Of a stretch of 64,000 bases of DNA, positions 8,951 through 17,462 are shown piece after piece; within the stretch, counting starts at the first letter, position 1, and every line of letters begins with the position of its first letter. Source of the stretch: Candidatus Nitrosopumilus sp. (lineage in GTDB: Archaea > Thermoproteota > Nitrososphaeria > Nitrososphaerales > Nitrosopumilaceae); assembly GCA_029263475.1 (NCBI GenBank), contig JAJCXK010000083.1:18823-82822 (forward strand), given 5' to 3'. A model generated the notes under the pieces. That model searched no databases and was not told the origin of the DNA. It saw nothing but the letters and a program-made list of their open reading frames with translations. A program made the translations under genes and the position numbers.

Positions 8951-9949
8951 TTATTCTGTGGATTCAGGCCACATCATTTTACGCATCTCTTTGCCAACTT
9001 TTTCAATTTGGTGTGCGTCATATTCTTTCATGTATTTGTCAAAGGATTCTTTACCTTTACTTTGGTACTCAGAAATCCACTCTTTGTTGAATGTACCATC
9101 TTGAATCATGGTGAGGACTTTTTTCATGTTTGCCTTACTTGCAGAATCCATAACCATTGGACCTCGTGTCAGTCCGCCATACCTGGCAGTCTCACTTACA
9201 CGTCTCCACATTCCATTGATACCATATCTCTGAATCAAATCTACAATGAGTTTAAGCTCATGTAAAACTTCAAAGTATGCAATTTCGGGTTGATACCCTG
9301 CTTCAACTAGAGTCTCAAATGCATTTGTAACCATCGAAGCTGCACCGCCACAAAGGTCTGCTTGTTCGCCAAACCAATCTGTCTCCACTTCTTCTTTGAA
9401 AGCGGTTTTGATTAGTCCTGCTCTAGCACTACCTATGGCCTTTGCAATTCCTAATGTTCTATCCCAAGCTTTTCCTGTAAAGTCTTGTTCTACTGCAACA
9501 ATTGATGGGGTTCCAAAGTTTTCAAGGTATGTCTCTCTGACTTTGGATCCTGGACCCTTTGGTGCAACCATGATTAAATCTACATTGCTTGGGGCCTCAA
9601 TCCATTTCCAATAAATTGCAGCTGCATGAGAAAATGACAATGCTTTTCCTTCTGAAAGATTTGGTCCGATGTCATCTTTGTATACCTGACCCTGAATCAT
9701 GTCTGGAATCAATACGTGAATGATGTCTGCTTGTTTTGTTGCATCTGCAACAGACATCACCTTGTGACCGTCAGCTTCTGCCTTTTTCCAGCTATTACCG
9801 CCTTCTTTAAGACCGATTATCACATTAAGACCTGAGTCTTTCATGTTGTTTGCTTGCGCATCACCTTGGATTCCATAACCAATAACAGCTATTGTTTGAT
9901 CTTTGATAGGATCAAGACTGATATCGTTATCTTTCCATGTTTTTGCCAT
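8951..9949 (-). CDS. ilvC: ketol-acid reductoisomerase (class I)
   Basis: This enzyme converts acetolactate or acetohydroxybutyrate to the dihydroxy acid in valine, leucine and isoleucine synthesis. The NAD(P)-binding motif G-Y-G-I-Q-G is at residues 24-29, followed by N-V-I-I-G-L-K-E-G-G. The family motifs M-V-A-P-K-G-P-G-S-K-V-R and the metal-site helices (T-D-W-F-G-E-Q-A-D-L-C-G-G) are intact. At 332 aa it is a class I enzyme. The gene ends ten bases from the end of the convergent mutase small subunit gene. An A/T element GCATAAAATAG near 9972-9982 lies about 25 bases before the ATG, consistent with a leaderless message. Confidence 0.96.
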   Translation of the reverse strand: MAKTWKDNDISLDPIKDQTIAVIGYGIQGDAQANNMKDSGLNVIIGLKEGGNSWKKAEADGHKVMSVADATKQADIIHVLIPDMIQGQVYKDDIGPNLSEGKALSFSHAAAIYWKWIEAPSNVDLIMVAPKGPGSKVRETYLENFGTPSIVAVEQDFTGKAWDRTLGIAKAIGSARAGLIKTAFKEEVETDWFGEQADLCGGAASMVTNAFETLVEAGYQPEIAYFEVLHELKLIVDLIQRYGINGMWRRVSETARYGGLTRGPMVMDSASKANMKKVLTMIQDGTFNKEWISEYQSKGKESFDKYMKEYDAHQIEKVGKEMRKMMWPESTE

Positions 9950-9969
9950 AGCAAAATTCCGGAATAACC

Positions 9970-9983
9970 CTATTTTATGCGTA
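9970..9983 (-). promoter_or_regulatory. candidate TATA element of ilvC
   Basis: On the minus strand the sequence GCATAAAATAG lies about 25 bases upstream of the ilvC ATG at 9949, the spacing expected between an archaeal TATA box and the start of a leaderless transcript. This is inferred from position and composition only. Confidence 0.4.
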
Positions 9984-10150
9984 ATGGTTTTTGAGGCATG
10001 CTTTCCAAATTTTGCATGTCAAACATTGGGGAAAATTAATTCAATAAAAAATCCAAACCGACAGATTATTTTTTCAAGTTTTTCTATTTTTGGAAAATGA
10101 TTGCTAGTTTGTTGTAATTGACATGTCGCTTGGGGGATTGGTTCTTTTCA

Positions 10151-10402
10151 TCATACATTTAGAATGCAAATTAAAGCATCAATCTCTTGAATACGATCAT
10201 TTAGAGTCAAGTTAGATGTTGATGGTTGCGCGATATCTGCAATAATTTTTATTCGATGTATGATGGATTCCTCTACGGGATATCGTTCAATGTCTATTTT
10301 TAGTAAATCACATAATTGATACACTTTGGCAATGTCTCTGCTTTCAAGATTTATCTTGATATCCTGTAATTTTTGCCTTATGATGATCTCATTTTGTCCC
10401 AC
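10151..10402 (-). CDS. hypothetical protein, 83 aa
   Basis: This is a small, entirely soluble and largely helical protein with three amphipathic helices (I-I-R-Q-K-L-Q-D-I, A-K-V-Y-Q-L-C-D-L-L, E-S-I-I-H-R-I-K) ending in a hydrophobic tail I-D-A-L-I-C-I-L. I do not recognise the family. Codon use matches the neighbouring genes and the ATG follows an AT-rich upstream region. There is no operon partner. Confidence 0.55.
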   Translation of the reverse strand: MGQNEIIIRQKLQDIKINLESRDIAKVYQLCDLLKIDIERYPVEESIIHRIKIIADIAQPSTSNLTLNDRIQEIDALICILNV

Positions 10403-10732
10403 ACTTATTGTCTAAATGAAATACTGATAACTTTTTCTTATTTCACAAATTACAATCTATGCTAATCTGTGTTATCTGTTTTGTAGTAAATGACTGTCTA
10501 CTCTGTCCACATTCTTCAGATGTGCGTTATATTACTTCAAAACCTAATTCACCAATGACATCTGTGAAACTTGAGCATATTTTGATTCTTTTTCAATTTG
10601 TGGGTTTTTCTGATGTTGATCTGAAAAGTTTGAATCTGCTCTGGATTATTCTGTAAAATATTTTTTAACATATCTGCATGTTTGGAGATTTATCTTAATT
10701 AATTGATTATTGAGAGATTATTATTTGCGAGA
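10403..10732. other. intergenic region, no gene recognised
   Basis: This is about 330 bases of AT-rich sequence. The open frames here have biased, hydrophobic or broken translations, and I could not choose one as coding. A TTTATCTTAATTAATTGATT stretch at about 10690-10709 may hold the promoter of the gene starting at 10733. Confidence 0.4.
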
Positions 10733-11131
10733 ATGGGACAAAAGTTGTTGTTTGAAAAGAATACAGATCGGTTAATAATAATTTCGATGAGTTTCTCATG
10801 TGATTCGCAAGAGGAACATCATCTAGTCAAATATCTCAAAGCCAACTTACCCGTAGCACTCAAACGTAGGGTAGAAAGTCTGTCTTGCGATGTAGTTCAA
10901 CAGGGTGCTGATAACGCAACTGTCTCTGTAAATGTAGAATTTTTGCTTGGATTGATGGAAAAGCCTCGTGTAATGTATGGAATTTCTCATTTGCTGTTTC
11001 TGACAATAACAAAATTTCAAAAAATGAATGTTGAAATTGATGGAAACAAAGTATCATCAGAGATCACTGATGAAGGATTAAGAAAATTGATTAAAAAAAT
11101 TTATGAACAATTGAAAGAGGAAAAAGGATAA
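10733..11131 (+). CDS. hypothetical protein, 132 aa
   Basis: This is a soluble alpha/beta protein. The middle (L-V-K-Y-L-K-A-N-L-P-V-A-L-K-R-R-V and V-N-V-E-F-L-L-G-L-M) and a Lys/Glu-rich C-terminal helix look like an ordinary globular fold. I do not recognise the family. A TTG at 10703 and an ATG at 10787 are other possible starts. I prefer 10733 because an AT-rich promoter-like stretch ends about 25 bases upstream. Confidence 0.55.
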   Translation: MGQKLLFEKNTDRLIIISMSFSCDSQEEHHLVKYLKANLPVALKRRVESLSCDVVQQGADNATVSVNVEFLLGLMEKPRVMYGISHLLFLTITKFQKMNVEIDGNKVSSEITDEGLRKLIKKIYEQLKEEKG

Positions 11132-11152
11132 CTTTTCAGAATCTGTTAAAAT

Positions 11153-11272
11153 TTAGATTTCAATTACTTTACCACATGAACGACATTTTACAGTGACTTT
11201 CTTACCTGCCAGTCTGATGAATCGCTTTGAGCCACATTCTGGACAAATTGGACATGAGCGTGCAGGTTCCAT
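11153..11272 (-). CDS. zinc-ribbon micro-protein, 39 aa
   Basis: This short gene encodes M-E-P-A-R-S-C-P-I-C-P-E-C-G, then a basic beta-hairpin and C-R-S-C-G, so the pairs C10/C13 and C30/C33 form one treble-clef-like zinc site (C7 is extra). The C-terminal half (K-K-V-T-V-K-C-R-S-C-G-K-V-I-E-I) is typical of ribosomal or transcription-associated zinc ribbons. It lies 38 bases downstream of the EF-Tu-like gene on the same strand and is probably co-transcribed with it, which hints at a translation-related role. Confidence 0.7.
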   Translation of the reverse strand: MEPARSCPICPECGSKRFIRLAGKKVTVKCRSCGKVIEI

Positions 11273-11310
11273 GAGTTTTCAATCATGTTTTTTGATTATA
11301 TAAAATCAGC

Positions 11311-12231
11311 CTATTGTATTGCGCCACTTCCGAGTATTCTAATTGTTGTTGATTCAGGTTTTAGAATTACCGCAATCTGACCTGTCTTACATACTACTGG
11401 CTTTTCAAACGTTAGTTTCAACGGAGAAATCGATGTGAATTTTGCGGCCTTGATCTGCAATCCTATGTTTACCAAGCAGCCCTGATTTTCTGCAATGTCA
11501 TTTTTGTAAAAGGGACTTTTCTGGAAGTCAAGTTCAATCTCAGTTTTTACGTCCACTGCTTCTTCTTCAGAGATTACGTCTCCACGCCCTACATCATCCG
11601 GCTTGACGCCTTTTACTGCCAATCCCACCCTTGCAGGACATATTGATTCGTTAACTGGATCGTCGTGCATTTGAATCGACTTTATCATAACATCAATTCC
11701 TGCAGGGTATAGTTTTAGATTGTCATACTGTTTTATCATTCCATTTGTTACCTGGCCTAAAATCACAGTTCCAACACCCTTGACGTCAAAACAATGATCG
11801 ATTACCATTTCAGACGGTTCGTTATTTGTGATTGGCTCAAGCTTATTCATCTCTTCTTTAATCGTATCGTGATCAACCTTCACATAATTTTCTACAACTG
11901 TACCCTTGATCATCATGTCTAGTTTTACCTCATCGACATCAAAAGTGTGAGATAAAATCCCTTTTTCCTTTTTTAATAAATCCAGTGCAATAATCTGTTC
12001 ACCTGTAAATTTGTCTAATTTATCAACATACAGTATGGCATATTCAGCTAGATTAATTGCCTGAAAAAGAGGTTGTATTTTATCTGGAAATCCACTCGGC
12101 ACTACCCATGTTTTGATCACATCTGATTCTTTTCTGTCATAAAGTGTAAGATCCGTTTCTGTACCTTTTTTCCCAAATTCAGTTACGATATCCTGTTTTC
12201 CTAAAACTACAAAATTTACAGATCTGACCAC
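11311..12231 (-). CDS. EF-Tu/SelB-like protein with degenerate GTPase domain
   Basis: The C-terminal two thirds read as elongation-factor domains 2 and 3: V-K-G-V-G-T-V-I-L-G-Q-V-T-N-G near residues 149-163, then G-L-A-V-K-G-V-K-P-D-D-V-G-R-G-D, as in EF1A and SelB. The N-terminal 120 residues keep the size of a short G domain but have no GxxxxGKS P-loop and no NKxD, so GTP binding looks lost. At 306 aa it is shorter than EF1A. It resembles the paralogous SelB-like proteins of archaea that lack selenocysteine. The partner is unknown, and the zinc-ribbon gene follows it on the same strand. Confidence 0.8.
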   Translation of the reverse strand: MVRSVNFVVLGKQDIVTEFGKKGTETDLTLYDRKESDVIKTWVVPSGFPDKIQPLFQAINLAEYAILYVDKLDKFTGEQIIALDLLKKEKGILSHTFDVDEVKLDMMIKGTVVENYVKVDHDTIKEEMNKLEPITNNEPSEMVIDHCFDVKGVGTVILGQVTNGMIKQYDNLKLYPAGIDVMIKSIQMHDDPVNESICPARVGLAVKGVKPDDVGRGDVISEEEAVDVKTEIELDFQKSPFYKNDIAENQGCLVNIGLQIKAAKFTSISPLKLTFEKPVVCKTGQIAVILKPESTTIRILGSGAIQ

Positions 12232-12405
12232 ATAATTAGAACTAAAAATCGAACTTATGAAGTTTTGAATTTTTTTAACTCAGTACACAGATAACTTGGC
12301 AAATTTTCCTTCTTTTAATATTAAATTCAAAATTGTGATAATTGTTGGAACTTGATGCTTGCAATTTCTGTTTTGTAAAATTATCTGCACGTTATGTATG
12401 AAAAA

Positions 12406-13167
12406 TCACGGATATGAATTCAAAACTTCTGAATAACTTACGAATCTGTGATTTTTTGGTTTTACCAGTTTTTGATAATACTTGCTAACGGGTTTGCCTG
12501 TTGAACCATTTAGACCCAACGGACCTTTGACATATTTTTCATTATTTGCCCAATTGAGAACCTCATCTTTTGGGGCATAGTGATTTAGGATTTTTGTATT
12601 TACCACTGTTTGAAGAATTTTGCCATATTTTTTAGAAGATGGCACATCCTCGGTAATTGATGCTCCAAAAAAATATGCGCTTTCTACAATTCCTGAATTC
12701 TCTTTCTTTTTTGCAAGAAATTCAAGCGTACTCAATATTACCTGTGAGCCTAAAGAGTGCCCCATCAGTCTAATCTTGGTCTTGGGACTGGTTGTTTTGA
12801 AATCTTCTATAAACTTTCCAAGATTTCGACCGTTTTTCTTGGCAATTTTTTGGCCAACTGCAAGTGCATGTTTTGCATTTTTCATCAAATGAGCTCCCGT
12901 GACATTTGAATCGTAACTAAAGCCGATGACGGGCTGATCGTAGCCTAGCTTGTGCAATCTGTTTTTTGCCAATACTACCTTTGCAACCGCACCTGCATTG
13001 TCATTTCTTAATCCGTGAATCATTATTGTAAATTCTTTTGAGTTAACTAATTTCTTAAAATCGTTTTTTGGATACGTATAGTATGAGTTATTTTTCAAAG
13101 TATTCCCGTCGGATAGATCATAATACCCCCTGGTTGAAATTCTTGCTACGGGTTTCAAATCATTCAT
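12406..13167 (-). CDS. alpha/beta hydrolase (lipase-like)
   Basis: This is an alpha/beta hydrolase fold protein of unknown substrate. The nucleophile elbow G-H-S-L-G-S gives the catalytic Ser, preceded by the oxyanion region F-T-I-M-I-H-G-L-R-N-D. A late Asp (Y-A-P-K-D-E-V) and a C-terminal His (K-N-H-R-F-V) complete a plausible triad. There is no signal peptide. The frame is open to 13221, but ATG at 13167 overlaps the metG end by only eight bases (ATGAATGA), so translational coupling to metG is likely and I chose that start, giving 253 aa. Confidence 0.75.
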   Translation of the reverse strand: MNDLKPVARISTRGYYDLSDGNTLKNNSYYTYPKNDFKKLVNSKEFTIMIHGLRNDNAGAVAKVVLAKNRLHKLGYDQPVIGFSYDSNVTGAHLMKNAKHALAVGQKIAKKNGRNLGKFIEDFKTTSPKTKIRLMGHSLGSQVILSTLEFLAKKKENSGIVESAYFFGASITEDVPSSKKYGKILQTVVNTKILNHYAPKDEVLNWANNEKYVKGPLGLNGSTGKPVSKYYQKLVKPKNHRFVSYSEVLNSYP

Positions 13168-14815
13168 CTGGTCCCAATTCAGTTTTATATTTTTCAATGT
13201 CTGATTTCTCGACTTTAACAAATAACGGTGATGATTCGCCTAGTATGTGACCTGAAGCAATTTCTAATTTTGACATGTCATTCCAAGACGAATTATCAAT
13301 CATTTCATCCAATCCTAGCTGATCCCAAATTTTTTGTGCGGATTCGGGAATGAATGGAAATATGGCAACAGCTAGGCTTCTGGCGGCATTTACTGATAGG
13401 TATACGCAGTTTGTTGTCCCGGGACCATTTTTCCATGGTTCCTTATGCTGGAAATATTGGTTAAAGTGTGATGAGAACTCCATGATTTTCTTCAAAGCTC
13501 TGTCTAGATGATTCTGTTCCATTAGGGCGCCAATTTCGGTTGAAAGATTTTTAATTTTCTGTTCTGCCTCCAAATCTTTTTCATCAAACTGTTCTGTCTC
13601 TGGAACTTTTCCGTCAAATGCTTTTTTCGTAAAGCCAAGCGCCCGGTTTACAAAATTCCCTAGATTCCCAATTAACTCTGAATTAATTCTGGTAGTGAAA
13701 TCATCCCAGTCAAAGTTCAAATCATCTTGAGAGTATGGGTTTATTGATACAAGATAGAATCTGAGATAGTCTGCAGGATAGTATTTTAAAAACTGTTTCA
13801 ATCCGATATACCAATTTCTGCTTTTGGATATTTTCTTTCCTTGTAATGTAAGATGTCCTCTAGTTGGAATGTAGTCTGGCAATTTGTATTCCTTATTCAG
13901 TCCCAATCTCATTGAAGTCAAGAAAAGATAGTGGTGGTAAACGATATCTTTTCCAATAAAATGGTAGATGTCCGCAGAGTTCCAGAATTCTTTTCCGTCA
14001 ATTCCTTTATCATTCAAAAATTTCATTGCAGTTGAAATGTATGCCAAATGGTTGTCAAACCACCCGTAGAACACCTTTCCATTTGCTTCATCCAATGGCA
14101 CTGGAACACCCCATGGAATGTCTCGGGTGATGTCCCAATCAATCAGTCCTGACTTAATCCAATTCTGAACGTATTTCTTTACATCTTTTTGAAGGTGCTC
14201 GTTACCTTCTAGCCATTCTGATAATGCATCTCCAAATGTTGTTAGGCGGTAAAAGTAATGACTTGTTTTTTCCTTTGTGGGGGGTTGTCCGCATAGAGAA
14301 CATTTGGGATCCGTAATCTCTTCAGGTACTCGTCCACACTTTTCGCACAGATCTGAATACTGATCTTCTGCCTTGCAATACGGACAGATGCCTTTAACAT
14401 ATCTGTCTGGCAAGAATTTTCCATCATTCTTACAATAGAATTGGATGATTTCTTTTTCATAAACATGTCCTGAGGCATTTAACTTCTTAAAGACATCCTG
14501 AACAAACGCAATATTTTCAGCAGAGCTGGTTTTGTAAAAGAAATCAAAATTGATGTTGAATGCAGAAAAATCATCGTAATCTCGTTTATTCCAATGAGCG
14601 ACATATTCAGACGTTGTTTTTCCTTCTTTTTCTGATTGAATCAAAATGGGTGTTCCAAAATCATCTGATGCACATACATAGTATGCTTCAACTCCGCTCA
14701 GTTTTAGAAATCTGGTTGTAACGTCTGCAGGAAGATACGTTGATGCAACATGTCCTAAATGAATTTCACCGTTTGCATATGGCAACGCACTTGTAATGAT
14801 AGCTCTTTTGTTCAT
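13160..14815 (-). CDS. metG: methionyl-tRNA synthetase
   Basis: This is a class I synthetase charging tRNA-Met. The HIGH signature appears as H-L-G-H at residues 19-22 and the KMSKS loop as K-I-S-K-S-R-N in the middle of the protein. Two zinc-knuckle Cys pairs (C-P-Y-C and C-E-K-C, then C-S-L-C-G) lie in the connective peptide. At 551 aa the enzyme lacks the C-terminal tRNA-binding extension of many bacterial forms, which is common in archaea. The ATG is at 14815. Confidence 0.96.
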   Translation of the reverse strand: MNKRAIITSALPYANGEIHLGHVASTYLPADVTTRFLKLSGVEAYYVCASDDFGTPILIQSEKEGKTTSEYVAHWNKRDYDDFSAFNINFDFFYKTSSAENIAFVQDVFKKLNASGHVYEKEIIQFYCKNDGKFLPDRYVKGICPYCKAEDQYSDLCEKCGRVPEEITDPKCSLCGQPPTKEKTSHYFYRLTTFGDALSEWLEGNEHLQKDVKKYVQNWIKSGLIDWDITRDIPWGVPVPLDEANGKVFYGWFDNHLAYISTAMKFLNDKGIDGKEFWNSADIYHFIGKDIVYHHYLFLTSMRLGLNKEYKLPDYIPTRGHLTLQGKKISKSRNWYIGLKQFLKYYPADYLRFYLVSINPYSQDDLNFDWDDFTTRINSELIGNLGNFVNRALGFTKKAFDGKVPETEQFDEKDLEAEQKIKNLSTEIGALMEQNHLDRALKKIMEFSSHFNQYFQHKEPWKNGPGTTNCVYLSVNAARSLAVAIFPFIPESAQKIWDQLGLDEMIDNSSWNDMSKLEIASGHILGESSPLFVKVEKSDIEKYKTELGPDE

Positions 14816-14852
14816 CAGATGTAGTTAGATTGCCTAATTGATCTTAAGAAGT

Positions 14853-16094
14853 TTACCAGTTGTTTGAGTATTTTACTTGTTCAGCTGTGAGTTTATCTAT
14901 CTTGACATCCATTGCACTTAGGGCATCAACTGCAACTTGTTTGTCTATTTCCTCTGGCACATCTATGATCTTATTTTCCATTTTACTGTGATTCTTTAGA
15001 ATGTGTAGAACAGATAGAATTTGATTTGAAAATGACTGTGCCATAACCTCTGGAGGATGTCCTTCTGCTGCAACCAAGTTTGCAAGACGACCTTGTCCAA
15101 TTAGGTAAACAATTTTCCCATTTTTCAAAGTACATTCATCAAGATTAGGCCTTACCTCTCTAACTGATTTTGAAGATTTTAGCAAAAATTCACTGTCAAT
15201 TTCCACATCAAAGTGACCGACATTTCCCATGATTGCACCGTTTTTCATTTTTAAAATATGCTCTTTTCTGATAACGCTGGTCATTCCTGTACATGTAACA
15301 AACATGTCTCCCACTTTTGCAGCTTGCGACATTGGCATCACTTCAAATCCGTCCATGTGGGCTTCAAGACCTTTGACCGGATCTACTTCGGTGACAATTA
15401 CCTTGGAGCCCATTCCATGAAATCTCGCTGCTACGCCGCGTCCGACCCAGCCATATCCTACTACAACAACACGTTTGGATGCCATTAGCAAATTCATTGC
15501 TCGTAAATAGCCATCAATTGAACTCTGCCCTGTACCGTATCTGTTATCAAACATGTGCTTTGTCTGTGCTTCGTTAACTAAGATTACTGGATAGCGCAGT
15601 TTGCCTTGATTTTCCACAGCTCTAATTCTGGTAACGCCTGCGGTGGTTTCTTCTGTGGCACCGAGAACCTCCATATCTTTGAATCTTTTGTCAAAGTGAG
15701 CCTTGATGTTCATATCCGCACCATCATCTGTTAGGATGCTTGGTTTGTGTTTCAGAACTTGATCAATACACCAGTCATAGTCTTTGACGGACTGACCGTG
15801 CCATGAATAAACGTGAATTCCTTGAGATGCCAGATATGCTGCAATGTCATCTTGAGTTGTAAGTGGATTTCCGCCACAGCACGCGACAGTAGCACCCAAT
15901 TCCTTGGCACCCATCAATAAAACAGATGTTTCCTTTGTAATGTGTAAACAAAATCCAAGAGTGATACCTTTGAGCGGCTTGGATTTTTTAAAGCGATTAA
16001 TTGTATTGTCTAAAATTTGCATGTGAGATCTTGCCCATTCATAGGATATCTTTCCTTCCTTGATTAGTTTTGGACTAGAGTTTACTTTACTCAC
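14853..16094 (-). CDS. ahcY: S-adenosylhomocysteine hydrolase
   Basis: This enzyme cleaves S-adenosylhomocysteine to adenosine and homocysteine, relieving product inhibition of methyltransferases. The NAD-binding motif V-V-V-G-Y-G-W-V-G-R-G lies in the second half, and the catalytic-region signatures D-D-G-A-D, E-E-T-T-A-G-V and G-N-V-G-H-F are present. At 413 aa it is the shorter archaeal/Thermotoga-like form. It is divergent from the Rieske gene, and an ACTTTATAGT element near 16118-16128 sits about 27 bases before the ATG. Confidence 0.95.
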   Translation of the reverse strand: MSKVNSSPKLIKEGKISYEWARSHMQILDNTINRFKKSKPLKGITLGFCLHITKETSVLLMGAKELGATVACCGGNPLTTQDDIAAYLASQGIHVYSWHGQSVKDYDWCIDQVLKHKPSILTDDGADMNIKAHFDKRFKDMEVLGATEETTAGVTRIRAVENQGKLRYPVILVNEAQTKHMFDNRYGTGQSSIDGYLRAMNLLMASKRVVVVGYGWVGRGVAARFHGMGSKVIVTEVDPVKGLEAHMDGFEVMPMSQAAKVGDMFVTCTGMTSVIRKEHILKMKNGAIMGNVGHFDVEIDSEFLLKSSKSVREVRPNLDECTLKNGKIVYLIGQGRLANLVAAEGHPPEVMAQSFSNQILSVLHILKNHSKMENKIIDVPEEIDKQVAVDALSAMDVKIDKLTAEQVKYSNNW

Positions 16095-16114
16095 GAAAAC
16101 TCGATAGTAATTAG

Positions 16115-16130
16115 ACTATAAAGTCCTATC
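16115..16130 (-). promoter_or_regulatory. candidate TATA element of ahcY
   Basis: Read on the minus strand, ACTTTATAGT lies about 25-30 bases upstream of the ahcY ATG at 16094, the spacing of an archaeal promoter for a leaderless message. The 75-base divergent spacer to the Rieske gene must contain the promoters of both genes. Confidence 0.4.
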
Positions 16131-16169
16131 ATGCGAATGTAAATAAATGACAAGAATATTAGAAAAAAT

Positions 16170-16472
16170 ATGACTTGGAAGAGAATTGCAGACAAAGGCG
16201 AAGTCGCAGTAGGAAAGGGTAAGGCTTTCAAAATAGACGGAAAGCAAGTCGCAGTTTTCAATCAAGACGGATATCACGCAATGGATGATCTATGTGTTCA
16301 TCAAGACGGATCTATTGCCCCTGGTAAACTAGAAGGTGATATTGTAGAATGCCCGTTACATTTTTGGCATTATAACATAAAGACTGGAGAGCTTGTAGAC
16401 TACCTAAAGGAAGTCAAGCTTGAGACGTATCAAGTTCAAGCTAGAGATGATGGCATCTATATTGACATTTAG
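16170..16472 (+). CDS. Rieske [2Fe-2S] ferredoxin
   Basis: This is a small soluble Rieske protein. The cluster ligands are Cys42, His44, Cys61 and His64 in C-V-H and C-P-L-H, with W-H-Y-N in place of the more usual W-x-F. At 100 aa with no membrane anchor it resembles the ferredoxin components of dioxygenases or nitrite reductase small subunits (NirD) rather than bc-complex Rieske proteins. No oxygenase subunit is adjacent, so the redox partner cannot be named. Confidence 0.9.
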   Translation: MTWKRIADKGEVAVGKGKAFKIDGKQVAVFNQDGYHAMDDLCVHQDGSIAPGKLEGDIVECPLHFWHYNIKTGELVDYLKEVKLETYQVQARDDGIYIDI

Positions 16473-16664
16473 ATATTAAAAAAACTGATAAATTTTTGGC
16501 ATGGTTCTGAATGCTGTATACTAAGAAATTGAGTGTTTTTTTGAATACAGAATTAACAAAACCTAATTCCACCCGATATTTTTTAAAACAAAAAATATCT
16601 AAAAGAAACACACTGAATTAAGTTGGACACAAGCTTTATTCACAGATAGACTGAAAATTATTCA

Positions 16665-17462
16665 TTGATCCAAGATGTCATACATGAAATTACAAATCAA
16701 AATTATTCTAAAATTACCAAAACAATCGAAAATTTCTTGATTAGTCAAATAGAAAAAACAAATTCTAAAGGTGTCATCTTGGGATTAAGTGGGGGTATAG
16801 ATTCCGCAGTTTTAGCTTACATTTGTAAAAGAAAGCTAAAAGACAAGACATTTACGTTGATAATGCCTGACACTGAAATTACACCCGAATCAGAAACTGA
16901 AGATGCGCTAAAAATGAGCATGTTGACAGGACTTGAACACAAACTAATTGACATAAATCCCATTATCGATGAATACGCCGTACATGTAGAATCAAATGAC
17001 AAGGCCAATGGAAATTTGCGCGCAAGAGTTAGGACAAATATTTTGTACTACTATGCAAACTCCAAAAACTATCTTGTTTTAGGCTCTAGTGATAAAAGTG
17101 AGCATTTGATTGGCTATTTTACAAAATTTGGAGATGGGGCATCTGATATCACCCCTATGGTTTCTCTGTACAAACTTCAGGTGAGGGAAATTGCAAAATA
17201 TTTGGGAGTGCCTGAAAATGTGATTTTAAAAAAGAGCAGTCCACATCTGTGGAAAGATCACGAGGCAGAAAAGGAATTGGGAATATCCTATGAGGAAATT
17301 GACCCTATTCTGCATTGTCTATTTGACAAGAAATTATCCGTAAATGATACGGAAAGAGTCACCGAAATTGACAAGTCAATCATAGAAAAAGTCAGACAAC
17401 TAAAAATGTCAAGTGAACATAAGAGATTGATGTCCCAGAAACCTGAAGGAGTTCAATCATGA
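16665..17462 (+). CDS. nadE: NAD+ synthetase, ammonia-dependent
   Basis: This enzyme amidates nicotinic acid adenine dinucleotide to NAD+. The ATP-pyrophosphatase P-loop S-G-G-I-D-S lies in the first 50 residues, and K-S-E-H-L-I-G-Y-F-T-K-F-G-D-G-A-D/S-type motifs follow. At 265 aa it has no glutaminase domain, so free ammonia is the nitrogen donor, which suits an ammonia oxidiser. The start is TTG at 16665. Its stop overlaps the ATG of cysS (ATGA), so the pair is translationally coupled. Confidence 0.92.
   Translation: MIQDVIHEITNQNYSKITKTIENFLISQIEKTNSKGVILGLSGGIDSAVLAYICKRKLKDKTFTLIMPDTEITPESETEDALKMSMLTGLEHKLIDINPIIDEYAVHVESNDKANGNLRARVRTNILYYYANSKNYLVLGSSDKSEHLIGYFTKFGDGASDITPMVSLYKLQVREIAKYLGVPENVILKKSSPHLWKDHEAEKELGISYEEIDPILHCLFDKKLSVNDTERVTEIDKSIIEKVRQLKMSSEHKRLMSQKPEGVQS

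Noticed and set aside
10459..10656. Hydrophobic 65-codon frame
   Set aside because: Biased composition, no motif and no start signal. Minus-strand readings were equally broken.
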